A DNA stretch of 64,000 nucleotides from Azonexus hydrophilus (GTDB lineage: Bacteria; Pseudomonadota; Gammaproteobacteria; Burkholderiales; Rhodocyclaceae): positions 1 through 64,000 of the forward strand of contig NZ_MTHD01000006.1 of NCBI RefSeq assembly GCF_001956855.1, in the 5' to 3' direction. The notes under the pieces are model-generated. The model searched no databases, was not told the origin of the DNA, and saw only the letters and a program-made list of their open reading frames with translations. A program made the translations under genes and the position numbers. Shown one piece after another: positions 40,040-47,644 of the stretch (positions are counted from its first letter, which is position 1; every line of letters begins with the position of its first letter).

Positions 40040-40594
40040 ATGCGACTATCCACACACCTTCGGCCAGTGCTGCTCTTTGCACTTGTAGCTACGCACTTCC
40101 CGCTCGCCGCGCAGCAGGAAGACGTGCAGCGCGGAGCGTTCGCAATGAACGTGTTCCACAGCATCTGCCTGCTGGGGAAAGGTGATGCAACGCGCCCCGC
40201 GCATTACCAAGAGTACCGCTTGCGCGAATTGCTACCTGAGGCACAAGCGCAGTTTCTTGGCGGGCGCCCTGGCAAAGTGTGGACGGCACAAGTTCCGTTT
40301 GGCAACTTTGCTGTGGTCATCACAGAAGACCGCGAATGCTCCGTGTTCGTGCGCCGTATCACTCAGCAAGTGGCTGTGGAGCAGTTCGAGTTCACGCTGC
40401 GAAACTTCTCGCAGAAGGGCACTTTGAAGGAGGAGCCTTCGGTAAGCACACCTCTGCCGCATGGGCAAATGAACACTCGCTCGTTCTCGCTGGTCAGCGA
40501 ATTCGATGCATCACTGTACGTGGCAGTCGTATCCACATCTGAGTCAGCGCAAGCTCCGCTGCAGGCCATCTTCACAACCCGGGTAGTACGGTGA
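40040..40594 (+). CDS. Integron cassette gene 3, secreted protein
   Basis: A 184-residue protein with a signal peptide (MRLSTHLRPVLLFALVATHF, cleavage after about LAA). Mature segments such as NVFHSICLLGKGD and VPFGNFAVVITEDRECSVFV resemble small secreted proteins often carried on cassettes (NMCC_0638-like), but I hold that name with low confidence. The ATG is 8 bases after the attC GTT. No clear attC follows it. Confidence 0.72.
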   Translation: MRLSTHLRPVLLFALVATHFPLAAQQEDVQRGAFAMNVFHSICLLGKGDATRPAHYQEYRLRELLPEAQAQFLGGRPGKVWTAQVPFGNFAVVITEDRECSVFVRRITQQVAVEQFEFTLRNFSQKGTLKEEPSVSTPLPHGQMNTRSFSLVSEFDASLYVAVVSTSESAQAPLQAIFTTRVVR

Positions 40595-40637
40595 AACCTA
40601 AGTCGAACGTTTGGCCCCAACTCGCCACTTCACCAAC

Positions 40638-40715
40638 ATGAAAAAAACACTCTGAATCGCCTGCGCATTGATCTGTTGTCTGCGCCACCCTCTGGCAGTG
40701 ATGCCGGTCCTGTAG
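40638..40715 (+). pseudogene. Remnant of a secreted-protein gene
   Basis: ATG at 40638 reads MKKTL, then TGA, then IACALICCLRHPLAVMPVL in the same frame. Together these look like a signal peptide broken by one stop codon, followed by a second stop. Possibly the start of a dead fourth cassette. Evidence is short and weak. Confidence 0.35.
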
Positions 40716-40750
40716 CGCGCAGCACTCAATGGACATTTGTGCTTTTAACC

Positions 40751-40781
40751 AAAAAAACGCCCCGGAATCGCTTCCGGGGCG
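40751..40781 (-). terminator. Terminator after nifS
   Basis: On the minus strand a perfect 10-bp stem CGCCCCGGAA/TTCCGGGGCG with a four-base loop is followed by seven T, 46 bp beyond the nifS stop. It ends the iscA-nifU-nifS operon. Confidence 0.93.
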
Positions 40782-40826
40782 GTGAAGTTACTACAGAGAG
40801 AGACTGATGCAAAAACTTTCGCCGAC

Positions 40827-42035
40827 TCAGGCGTAGGTTGGCGCGAAGGCGGCTTCCGGGTTGGCGGCCGGGCCCTTGTCGGTCCAGTACGGTGAGAGCT
40901 TGCGCAATTGCGCGACGATCGGGGGAACGGCCTCGATGACACGATCGACTTCGGCTTCGGTGTTGTAGACCGACAGCGAAAAGCGGATGGTGCCGTGGGC
41001 GGCGGTGTAGGGAATGCCCATCGCACGCATCACGTGCGAAGGTTCGAGCGAGCCCGAGGTACAGGCGGAACCTGAACTGGCAGCGATGCCCATCTTGTTC
41101 AACAGCAGCAGGATGGCCTCGCCTTCGATGTATTCGAAAGCGATGTTGCTGGTGTTGGGCAGACGGTTGCTGACATCGCCGGTCGGGAAGCAGTGCGTGA
41201 CCTGGCTCAGGATGCCCTGTTCCAGCTTGTCGCGCAGGCGCTTCACTTCGGTGTTCTCGATTTCCATCTTGTTCAGTGCCAGTTCGCAGGCCATGCCGAG
41301 GCCGACGATGGACGCCGAGTTCTCGGTGCCGGCGCGCCGGCCGCGCTCCTGATGACCACCGCGCAGCAGCGGCCGGAAACGGCAACCGCGACGCAGGTAG
41401 AGGACACCGATACCCTTCGGCGCATGCAGCTTGTGGCCGGACAGCGACAGCATGTCGATCTTGGTGTTCTTCAGGTCGATGGGAATCTTGCCGACGGCCT
41501 GTACCGCATCGGTGTGGAACATGATGCCCTTGGCGTTAGCCAATTCGGCCATTTCCTCGACCGGGAAGATGGTGCCGGTCTCGTTGTTGGCCCACATCAC
41601 CGAAACCACCGCCACGCGGTCATGCAGCATCGACTTGTATTCGTCCATGTCGATGCGGCCCTTCTTGTCCACCTTCAGCTTGTGGACGATGTAGCCTTCC
41701 TTTTCCAGCCACTCGCACAGCGTCAGGATGGCCGGATGCTCGACGTTGGTGGTGATCACCGTGTTGCGTTCCGGCTGCGCCTTCAGCGCCGACAGGATGG
41801 CGGTCGAGTCGGACTCGGTGCCGCAGGAGGTAAAGATGATTTCCGAGTCGTGCTCGGCGCCCAGCAGCGCCTGCACCTGACTGCGGGCCTTCTTCAGTGC
41901 CTTGCCGACTTCACTGCCAAAGGCGTGGATCGACGAGGCGTTGCCGAAATGTTCGGTAAAGAAGGGAAGCATGGCTTCGACCACGGCAGGGTCGCAGCGC
42001 GTGGTGGCGTTGTTGTCCAGATAGATCGGTTCCAT
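40827..42035 (-). CDS. nifS: Cysteine desulfurase NifS
   Basis: PLP enzyme releasing sulfur from cysteine for nitrogenase Fe-S clusters; 402 residues. PLP Lys is in SGHKLHAPKG (about 204) and the catalytic Cys in ASSGSACTSGSLEPSHV. N-terminus MEPIYLDNNATTR is typical. It follows nifU by 40 bp in a NifA-type operon, which distinguishes it from the housekeeping IscS. Confidence 0.96.
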   Translation of the reverse strand: MEPIYLDNNATTRCDPAVVEAMLPFFTEHFGNASSIHAFGSEVGKALKKARSQVQALLGAEHDSEIIFTSCGTESDSTAILSALKAQPERNTVITTNVEHPAILTLCEWLEKEGYIVHKLKVDKKGRIDMDEYKSMLHDRVAVVSVMWANNETGTIFPVEEMAELANAKGIMFHTDAVQAVGKIPIDLKNTKIDMLSLSGHKLHAPKGIGVLYLRRGCRFRPLLRGGHQERGRRAGTENSASIVGLGMACELALNKMEIENTEVKRLRDKLEQGILSQVTHCFPTGDVSNRLPNTSNIAFEYIEGEAILLLLNKMGIAASSGSACTSGSLEPSHVMRAMGIPYTAAHGTIRFSLSVYNTEAEVDRVIEAVPPIVAQLRKLSPYWTDKGPAANPEAAFAPTYA

Positions 42036-42075
42036 GGCGCTGTCCTTTTGGGTTCTCTGTGGGTTGGTGCGGAGA

Positions 42076-42972
42076 TCAGGCTTCGACCGGCATGTGCGAC
42101 GACGGCAGTACCTGCACCAGTTCGCCGAGCGATTCGATCATCTTCTGCTGGATGCCGCCGAGGGTGGCTGCTTCCATCATGCAACCGGAGCAGGCGCCCT
42201 TCAGATGCACGTAGATCTTCTTGCCCTGGACATCGGCCAGTTCGACATCACCGTGGTCGCGCTGGAGCATCGGGCGAACCGACGCCAGCACTTCCTCGAT
42301 GACCTTGATCTTCTCGACGATGGACAGCTTCTTGGCTGGCGGCTTTGGCGCTTCCGGGGTGGCCGGACAAGCCGGCGGCGGCGAGGTTTCGCCGGCACCC
42401 GGACGGGAAGCCTTGACCTTGGCCAGAATTTCCTCGATGCCTTCGTGACAGGCCGCGCAACCACCGCCAGCCTTGGTGTAGAAGGTGACTTCCTCGACCG
42501 TGTTGAGGTTGTTGGCGTTGACCACATCCTCGATCATCACCGCGTCGATGGCAAAGCACTTGCAGATCAGCGCGCCCTCTTCGTGGTCATCCGACCACTC
42601 TTCACCGCGGTAGTTGGCGATGGCGGCCTGCAGGGCTTCGCGGCCCATGACCGAGCAGTGCATCTTTTCCGGCGGCAGGCCGTCGAGGAAATCGGCGATG
42701 TCCTGGTTGGAGACTTTCAGCGCCTCGTCCAGCGTCAGGCCCTTGACCATCTCGGTCAGCGCCGACGACGAGGCAATAGCCGAACCGCAGCCGAAGGTCT
42801 GGAAGTGGGCGTCGAGAATGACCTCGGTTTCCGGCTCGACCTTGAGCATCAGGCGCAGCGCGTCACCACATTGAATGGAACCGACGTCGCCGATGCCGTT
42901 GGCTTCTTCGAGCGGGCCGGAGTTGCGCGGGTTGAAGAAGTGTTCGCGAACCTTGTCAGAGTATTCCCACAT
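42076..42972 (-). CDS. nifU: Fe-S scaffold protein NifU
   Basis: Modular scaffold of 298 residues. The N-terminal IscU-like domain has Cys in [17 protein letters not shown] and HCSVMG. The central [2Fe-2S] domain has [15 protein letters not shown] and [12 protein letters not shown]. After a Pro/Ala-rich linker the C-terminal NFU domain has CSGCMMEAA. All cluster ligands expected are present. It receives sulfur from NifS, encoded next. Confidence 0.97.
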   Translation of the reverse strand: MWEYSDKVREHFFNPRNSGPLEEANGIGDVGSIQCGDALRLMLKVEPETEVILDAHFQTFGCGSAIASSSALTEMVKGLTLDEALKVSNQDIADFLDGLPPEKMHCSVMGREALQAAIANYRGEEWSDDHEEGALICKCFAIDAVMIEDVVNANNLNTVEEVTFYTKAGGGCAACHEGIEEILAKVKASRPGAGETSPPPACPATPEAPKPPAKKLSIVEKIKVIEEVLASVRPMLQRDHGDVELADVQGKKIYVHLKGACSGCMMEAATLGGIQQKMIESLGELVQVLPSSHMPVEA

Positions 42973-42983
42973 GATTTATGCCC

Positions 42984-43307
42984 TCAGACCGAGAACGAAG
43001 AGCCGCAGGAACACTGGGCGCTGGCGTTGGGGTTGTCGAATTTGAAACCGGTGTGGGTCAGCGTGTCGACGAAATCGACGGTGACGTTGTCGATCATCGG
43101 CATGGTCATCGGGTCGACCAGCAGCTTGACGCCTTCGATTTCCAGTTCCCAGTCGTCCTCGGCCTTCTCGGCTTCGAGCTTCATGCCGTACTGCAGGCCG
43201 GAACAGCCACCGCCGGAAATGACCAGGCGCAAGCCGGCAACCGGCGTTTCGGAACCGCGGATAAAACGTTGAACTGCTTTGATGGCAGCGGGGGTCAGAT
43301 TGATCAT
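42984..43307 (-). CDS. iscA: HesB/IscA-family Fe-S assembly protein
   Basis: A-type carrier of 107 residues with the three conserved Cys in SGGGCSGLQYG and CSCGSSFSV. First gene of the nifU-nifS operon, preceded by a sigma-54 promoter 35 bp upstream. This is the nif-specific copy (sometimes called iscA-nif). Confidence 0.95.
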   Translation of the reverse strand: MINLTPAAIKAVQRFIRGSETPVAGLRLVISGGGCSGLQYGMKLEAEKAEDDWELEIEGVKLLVDPMTMPMIDNVTVDFVDTLTHTGFKFDNPNASAQCSCGSSFSV

Positions 43308-43341
43308 GGCGATTCTCCCAGAGTAGATGGGCTACTCATTG

Positions 43342-43356
43342 CAAGCCCTGTGCCAT
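43342..43356 (-). promoter_or_regulatory. Sigma-54 promoter of iscA-nifU-nifS
   Basis: Minus strand TGGCAC-AGGGC-TTGC(A), a full consensus -24/-12 element, with the -12 end 35 bp before the iscA start. Confidence 0.92.
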
Positions 43357-43411
43357 GCCCGGATAAATCGCTAACCAACTGAATTCAATGGATTGTTGCG
43401 CTGCGGCGCCT

Positions 43412-43427
43412 TGTCGTTTTTGCGACA
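43412..43427 (-). promoter_or_regulatory. NifA upstream activator site
   Basis: TGT-CGTTTTTGCG-ACA, exact TGT-N10-ACA, about 56 bp upstream of the -24 element. It is set in a perfect TTGTCG/CGACAA inverted repeat and lies just after the stop of the preceding gene. Confidence 0.85.
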
Positions 43428-43428
43428 A

Positions 43429-43842
43429 TCAGCCCAAGACGTGTTCGTAGGCCCGACGCAGCAGGTTGCGCTCGACCTCGCTCAGGGCGCGCGCCTCGGT
43501 GATTGCGATGAAACGGCTACCGGTCCGTTCGGCTGCTGAAAACGGCGGATCGATGCCAGCGAAGGCTGCCAGCAACACCGGCACGTCGCCCTCGGGCGTA
43601 TCGACCCAGGCCTGAAAATCGGCCTCGGGCACGATTGCACCTTCCGGCAGGCCCAGCTGGATTTCGGCCTCACGCACTACAGCCGTCGGATGAAACTGGA
43701 CAGTCGGCGAGTAATCCTCGTCGCGCAAGGCGGCCAGCACCGGCAGCGGCTTGAAGGCGACGACACCGGAACTCAGGCAGAGAAAGCGTACCCGACCGCT
43801 GGTCGCCTGCTTGTGCAGCAGGATCAGTCTGGGCAGGACCAT
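43429..43842 (-). CDS. Unknown protein at the end of the nifN operon
   Basis: A 137-residue soluble protein (MVLPRLILLHKQATSGRVRF). I recognise no domain. It is the last gene of the nifN-led operon, 4 bp after the preceding unknown gene, and has no signal peptide or cysteine motif for clusters. Position suggests an accessory nitrogen-fixation role, not provable from sequence. Confidence 0.75.
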   Translation of the reverse strand: MVLPRLILLHKQATSGRVRFLCLSSGVVAFKPLPVLAALRDEDYSPTVQFHPTAVVREAEIQLGLPEGAIVPEADFQAWVDTPEGDVPVLLAAFAGIDPPFSAAERTGSRFIAITEARALSEVERNLLRRAYEHVLG

Positions 43843-43846
43843 CGAG

Positions 43847-44203
43847 TTATCTGGCGTACTCGGCGATTACCGCATCGCCGCGTAGTTGCTCCGGCGGGCC
43901 CCAGACCTGCACGGCTTCGACGTAGCACTCGGGTTTGGCCGGATGCGGCAGCAAGACCTGATACTCGGCGAAGATGCGCCCGTCGGGAAAGAAGGTGACC
44001 GTGCCGTAGCGCTGACCGCCACGCCAGGTACCGACCAGACTGGTCTCCTGCGAGAACGGATCGACCGTCTCGACGAAGCCCAGTCCGGCCCAGAGCGGTT
44101 CGTCGCCGATCGACAGGCCGAGCTTTTCCACCTGACGGCGCAAGGCGGCGCAGACCGCCTCACCCTGCGCCGTCAGCGCGGAAACTTCGCTCAGCGAGCG
44201 CAT
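43847..44203 (-). CDS. Unknown nif-operon protein
   Basis: A 118-residue soluble protein (MRSLSEVSALTAQGEAVCAA). A WRGGQRYGTVTFFPDGRIFAEYQV stretch suggests a beta-sheet core. No family recognised. It lies 3 bp after fdxB and 4 bp before the next unknown gene, so it is clearly part of the same transcript. Confidence 0.75.
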   Translation of the reverse strand: MRSLSEVSALTAQGEAVCAALRRQVEKLGLSIGDEPLWAGLGFVETVDPFSQETSLVGTWRGGQRYGTVTFFPDGRIFAEYQVLLPHPAKPECYVEAVQVWGPPEQLRGDAVIAEYAR

Positions 44204-44206
44204 CGT

Positions 44207-44473
44207 TCAGGCCGGCGCGTAGGTATAACAGTTCTTCGGACAGACCCGGCCGCAGGAGCCGCAACCGATGCAGTCCATCGGATTGGCCAGCGACATGACC
44301 ATCATGTTGTCTTCATCTTCGTCATCGTCGTCCAGTTCACGCTCGACCAGATCGAGTACGCTGCGCGGGCAGACCTTGTAGCAGCGGCCACAGCCAATGC
44401 ACTTGGCCTGGTCGATGCTGGTGGCGAATTGCGGCGTCCATTCGGCGCCGCCACGAGTGAGACCGGTGATCAT
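44207..44473 (-). CDS. fdxB: Nif-specific ferredoxin III
   Basis: An 88-residue ferredoxin with two [4Fe-4S] motifs, CIGCGRCYKVCPR and CIGCGSCGRVCPK, separated by an unusually acidic linker (ELDDDDEDEDN). The FdxB family is specific to nif loci and supplies electrons or serves cofactor assembly. ATG 44473 overlaps the stop of the DUF683 gene (ATGA). Confidence 0.93.
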   Translation of the reverse strand: MITGLTRGGAEWTPQFATSIDQAKCIGCGRCYKVCPRSVLDLVERELDDDDEDEDNMMVMSLANPMDCIGCGSCGRVCPKNCYTYAPA

Positions 44474-44688
44474 GCGGGTTGTCCTTTCTGTGCAGCCGCC
44501 AGGCGGGCACTGGCATCGGCCCAGGCCTGGCAGGCATCGTAGGTGGATTGGGAAAGCGCCGGAATTTCGTGGTAGCCCGCCGGCAGGCGGTCTTCCACGA
44601 GGTCGTGCATCTGTGATGCCCATTCCGAGGCAATACGCTTCAGTTTCTTGACCTCTTTGTCGAGGGCGGCCAGTTCTTCATCAGTCAT
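44470..44688 (-). CDS. NifX-associated small protein (DUF683, CCE_0567 family)
   Basis: A 72-residue helical protein (MTDEELAALDKEVKKLKRIA) of the Rop-like DUF683 family found beside NifX and DUF269 in diazotrophs. Start at ATG 44688, 5 bases after GGAGGG. Role unknown. Confidence 0.88.
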   Translation of the reverse strand: MTDEELAALDKEVKKLKRIASEWASQMHDLVEDRLPAGYHEIPALSQSTYDACQAWADASARLAAAQKGQPA

Positions 44689-44702
44689 GCTGCCCTCCAC
44701 CC

Positions 44703-45152
44703 TTACAGTCCGGCGACAGCCGGATATTGACCGATGCGTTCGAGGGCGATGCCGAGCAGCTTGTCGGCGTCATCCTTCATCTTGGACAGGCTGGGAAAAC
44801 CGAAGCGATGCACGTCGCGCAGGGTCTTCTCGACGGCAACCAGCTTGCCGACGGTGATGATGGCGCGGCCGAAACCTTCGTGCGTCAGGTGCACCAGCGG
44901 CACGGCGAGCAGCTTGCATTCTTTCTCGATCAACACGGCGATGGCGTTGTAGAACGCCTTGACGCGGGAAATCGTCTCGTCGTCCGGATCGCCGATCAGC
45001 GGAATGTTGGCCTTGCGTTCCTTGGTCAGGATGTAGGGGTCGAGGATCTTCTCGACGGTCCAGCCGGCGTAGGTGCCATAGGTATCCAGCGCGCGCATCT
45101 GGCGGGCCATTTCCTTGACGAAGTCGGTTTCGAAGATGGGATCAGTGCTCAT
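44703..45152 (-). CDS. NifX-associated nitrogen fixation protein (DUF269)
   Basis: A 149-residue protein with DPIFETDFVKEMARQMRALD, typical of DUF269 proteins that follow nifX. The family is confined to diazotrophs and its role in FeMo-cofactor handling is not resolved. It overlaps the RseC-like gene end by 11 bp. Confidence 0.92.
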   Translation of the reverse strand: MSTDPIFETDFVKEMARQMRALDTYGTYAGWTVEKILDPYILTKERKANIPLIGDPDDETISRVKAFYNAIAVLIEKECKLLAVPLVHLTHEGFGRAIITVGKLVAVEKTLRDVHRFGFPSLSKMKDDADKLLGIALERIGQYPAVAGL

Positions 45153-45612
45153 GGTGGAACTCCTGTTGGGAAACTTGGGTTTGACTGGCGATGGGAATCA
45201 GTTTGGGGGCCGGCAGCAGGCCGGGCACCAGGGCGATGACGATGCGGGCGATGGCCAGTGCCAGCAGGAAGCCGACCATCGCGCCGAATGCGGTGGCACC
45301 GTCGCTGCCTTCCAGCGCGGCTCCGAGCCAGGCGCCGAAGATCATGGCGAAGGCGGGAAACAGATAGCCGAGCACGGCCGACAGCGTCAGCTTGCTTTCC
45401 GGCAGCGCGATGCTGACCAGGTCGCCGGCATGGATATCGCTGCCGACCGGCAGCGTCAGCAGCGTTGCCGGTCGCCCGGCCGCCATCTTGCCGATGCCGC
45501 AACTGCCGCCCTGGCCACAGGATGCGCAACCGGCGGTCTCCATGGCGACGATGGCCAGGCCGTCATCGACGCGCTGGACGACACCGCGATGTTCGATCAG
45601 GTTCGTGCTCAT
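45142..45612 (-). CDS. RseC/MucC-family membrane protein in the nif operon
   Basis: A 156-residue inner-membrane protein. An N-terminal soluble domain has a Cys cluster (AGCASCGQGGSCGIG, about 24-38) followed by two membrane helices (about 75-95 and 105-127). This is the RseC layout; a homologue works with Rsx/Rnf complexes in reducing SoxR in enterics. Here it sits between nifX and DUF269, overlapping both, which ties it to nitrogen fixation and perhaps to the Rnf complex encoded 8 kb away. Confidence 0.88.
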   Translation of the reverse strand: MSTNLIEHRGVVQRVDDGLAIVAMETAGCASCGQGGSCGIGKMAAGRPATLLTLPVGSDIHAGDLVSIALPESKLTLSAVLGYLFPAFAMIFGAWLGAALEGSDGATAFGAMVGFLLALAIARIVIALVPGLLPAPKLIPIASQTQVSQQEFHHEH

Positions 45613-46088
45613 CCTTCCCACCCCTCTTCTTCCATGGTGGAAAAGCGGTCCTCAGACTTGGCTTTTTCCTGCACGGCGATGGCGCGGTCGATCCAGGTGA
45701 CGCCGCCTTCGCGCATCGCCGTCGAGATTTCCACCAGCAATTCGTCGATGGCATCGACCTCATTCACCCGGATCGGCTGAATGCCGACAGCCATCAGCTT
45801 CTTGATTGCCGACGCGCCGATCGCCATGACATAGACCGCAGCACAGCCGGCGAGGAAATCGACCTTGGCAGCCAGCTTGTCCTCGTTACCATCCATCGCC
45901 TCTTCGTCGAACTCGGCGACACCGACCAGCGTTGCCTTGTCCGGCGTGACTTCATAGACGGCAAAGCCCTCGGCCGCACCGAAGTGCTGGTTGACGCGGG
46001 TCCGGTCGGTCGAGGCGAAGGCAACTCGCAGCACCATGTCCGGCTCCTGCTTAATGGACCAGACCAGCTGCAGACGACGCGACGACAT
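45609..46088 (-). CDS. nifX: Nitrogenase cofactor carrier NifX
   Basis: Binds the FeMo-cofactor precursor NifB-co between NifB and NifEN; about 159 residues from ATG 46088 ([13 protein letters not shown]), which agrees with known NifX N-termini. The core [20 protein letters not shown] is diagnostic. Start alternatives: ATG 46151 (100-bp overlap with nifN) and ATG 46037, which has a good AGGAG but removes the N-terminal segment. It overlaps nifN and the RseC-like gene. Confidence 0.9.
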   Translation of the reverse strand: MSSRRLQLVWSIKQEPDMVLRVAFASTDRTRVNQHFGAAEGFAVYEVTPDKATLVGVAEFDEEAMDGNEDKLAAKVDFLAGCAAVYVMAIGASAIKKLMAVGIQPIRVNEVDAIDELLVEISTAMREGGVTWIDRAIAVQEKAKSEDRFSTMEEEGWEG

Positions 46089-47454
46089 GTTGGAAACCGG
46101 TGCCGTCTCGGTCGTCGGCCCAGTAGATTGATCGATAGGGTGCGAGTTCATGGTGTTGTCCCAGCATCAGGTTGGCAAGATCGAACAGGGCCTGCCGCGT
46201 GCCGCGGTAGCCCACCCAGGTGCGGGCATAACCGCCCACGTGGTCGTACTGCGGAAAACCTGCGCGCAACAGCGGCAAGCCGAGGCGATGCGCCGTATCG
46301 GCGGCGTGCGAATTGGACATGACAAGTTGTGCACCGGCGGCGCGCGCCGCCTTTTCCATGTCTTCCAGGTCGCCGACGATCACCTTGTCGATCGGCAAGC
46401 CGGCCAGACTTTCGTGTTTGTGCGGGCTGACCGCGGCCACCACCTCGGCGCCCATGCCGGTCAGGAAACGCACCTGCATGCCGAGCAGATCGGGATCGGC
46501 AGCCAGCGCAATGCGGGCGAAACCGATCATGAAGTGGCTATCGACCATCGCATCCTGCAACTGGGCGCGATGGCGCTCGATCTTCTCCGGCACCGGCTTG
46601 CCGGAAATCTCCGCCAGCGCCTGGGTGAAGGCATCGCAATCGTCGAGGCCCATCAGCCCTTCGAAACGGTAATCGGGTACGCCGGTGCGCGCTTTCAGGA
46701 TATTGGCCGCCTTGTCCAGCGACGGGCCGACAACCAATGTTGCGGTCGACTCGCCCATGATCTCGATTTCCGAACGCGGCGTACCGCCGATGGTCAGCGA
46801 TGAGGTTTCGGCCTCGACCAGGTGCCCATCCAGCGAATCGCCAATGTCCGGCACCACCACCGGGCGCAGGCCAAAAGCCTCGACCCAGTCCTTGATCGCC
46901 TCGATATCGCCCGGCGTCAGCATCCCCGACGCCAGCACATTGACCTGCTTCGGCCGCTTGCCGGCGCACTGGCTTTCCGGCACCAGCGTCTGGATCAGCG
47001 ACTCGATCGCCAGCGCGTAACCGCTTTCCAGGCAACCGACGTAATCCGGCGTATTCACCGGGACCACGGCGACATGGGCAAATTCCGGATGCGCCGCGCG
47101 GAAATCCTTCACCGCCCGCAGGATGTCGGTGCCTTGCGTCTCCGACAGCCCGGTAGTGACCAGCCCGATGATGTCCGGTTTGCTCTTGTCCGACAGCGTG
47201 CGCAACGCCTCGATGATGTTCTCGTCGGCGCCCATGATCGTCGACACCTGATCCATCGCCGTCGTCTGCAGCGGAATCGGCTCGCGGAAATGGCGCACGA
47301 AGAACACCTTGCCGAACGCCGTGCAGCCCTGCGAGCCATGCATCAGCGGCAGGCTGCGGTTGAGCCCGAGAAAGGCGAGCGACGCGCCGATCGGCTGGCT
47401 CACCTTCAGCGGATTAACCGCCAGCGCCTTCTTGGATTGGATGATTTCGGCCAT
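46051..47454 (-). CDS. nifN: FeMo-cofactor assembly protein NifN
   Basis: Beta subunit of the NifEN scaffold; 467 residues. N-terminal [20 protein letters not shown] and [21 protein letters not shown] carry the conserved Cys region. Normally encoded directly after nifE, but here it has its own sigma-54 promoter and NifA site, and nifE lies 3.6 kb upstream beyond genes of opposite orientation. Confidence 0.96.
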   Translation of the reverse strand: MAEIIQSKKALAVNPLKVSQPIGASLAFLGLNRSLPLMHGSQGCTAFGKVFFVRHFREPIPLQTTAMDQVSTIMGADENIIEALRTLSDKSKPDIIGLVTTGLSETQGTDILRAVKDFRAAHPEFAHVAVVPVNTPDYVGCLESGYALAIESLIQTLVPESQCAGKRPKQVNVLASGMLTPGDIEAIKDWVEAFGLRPVVVPDIGDSLDGHLVEAETSSLTIGGTPRSEIEIMGESTATLVVGPSLDKAANILKARTGVPDYRFEGLMGLDDCDAFTQALAEISGKPVPEKIERHRAQLQDAMVDSHFMIGFARIALAADPDLLGMQVRFLTGMGAEVVAAVSPHKHESLAGLPIDKVIVGDLEDMEKAARAAGAQLVMSNSHAADTAHRLGLPLLRAGFPQYDHVGGYARTWVGYRGTRQALFDLANLMLGQHHELAPYRSIYWADDRDGTGFQHVVASSAAGLVH

Positions 47455-47489
47455 TTGGACATCGTCCGTATGAGATTGCCTTCATCTCA

Positions 47490-47504
47490 GCAAGGAACGC
47501 GCCA
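47490..47504 (-). promoter_or_regulatory. Sigma-54 promoter of nifN operon
   Basis: Minus strand TGGCGC-GTTCC-TTGC(T), one mismatch from TGGCAC, 36 bp before the nifN start. Confidence 0.88.
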
Positions 47505-47549
47505 ATGAATAGTTTCATTTAAAAACAATTGCTTAACAAAAAATCATGC

Positions 47550-47565
47550 TGTCACAAACCCGACA
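47550..47565 (-). promoter_or_regulatory. NifA upstream activator site of nifN
   Basis: TGT-CACAAACCCG-ACA, exact TGT-N10-ACA, 46 bp upstream of the -24 element. The interval between is AT-rich (runs of A), suited to DNA bending. Confidence 0.82.
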
Positions 47566-47644
47566 ACGGCAGTTCTCCGACTCTCCATCGGCATGAACCG
47601 CTACAATCCCCAACCCATATGACGAATACACGCTCCGCTTACCG

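Noticed and set aside
40592..40620. Third attC after cassette gene 3
   Set aside because: ACCTAAG and ACGTTTGGC could be remnants of the two ends, but they are too close together for a functional folded site.
44207..44623. Longer FdxB start at 44623
   Set aside because: The added part overlaps the DUF683 gene in another frame and lacks homology; ATG 44473 gives the family start.
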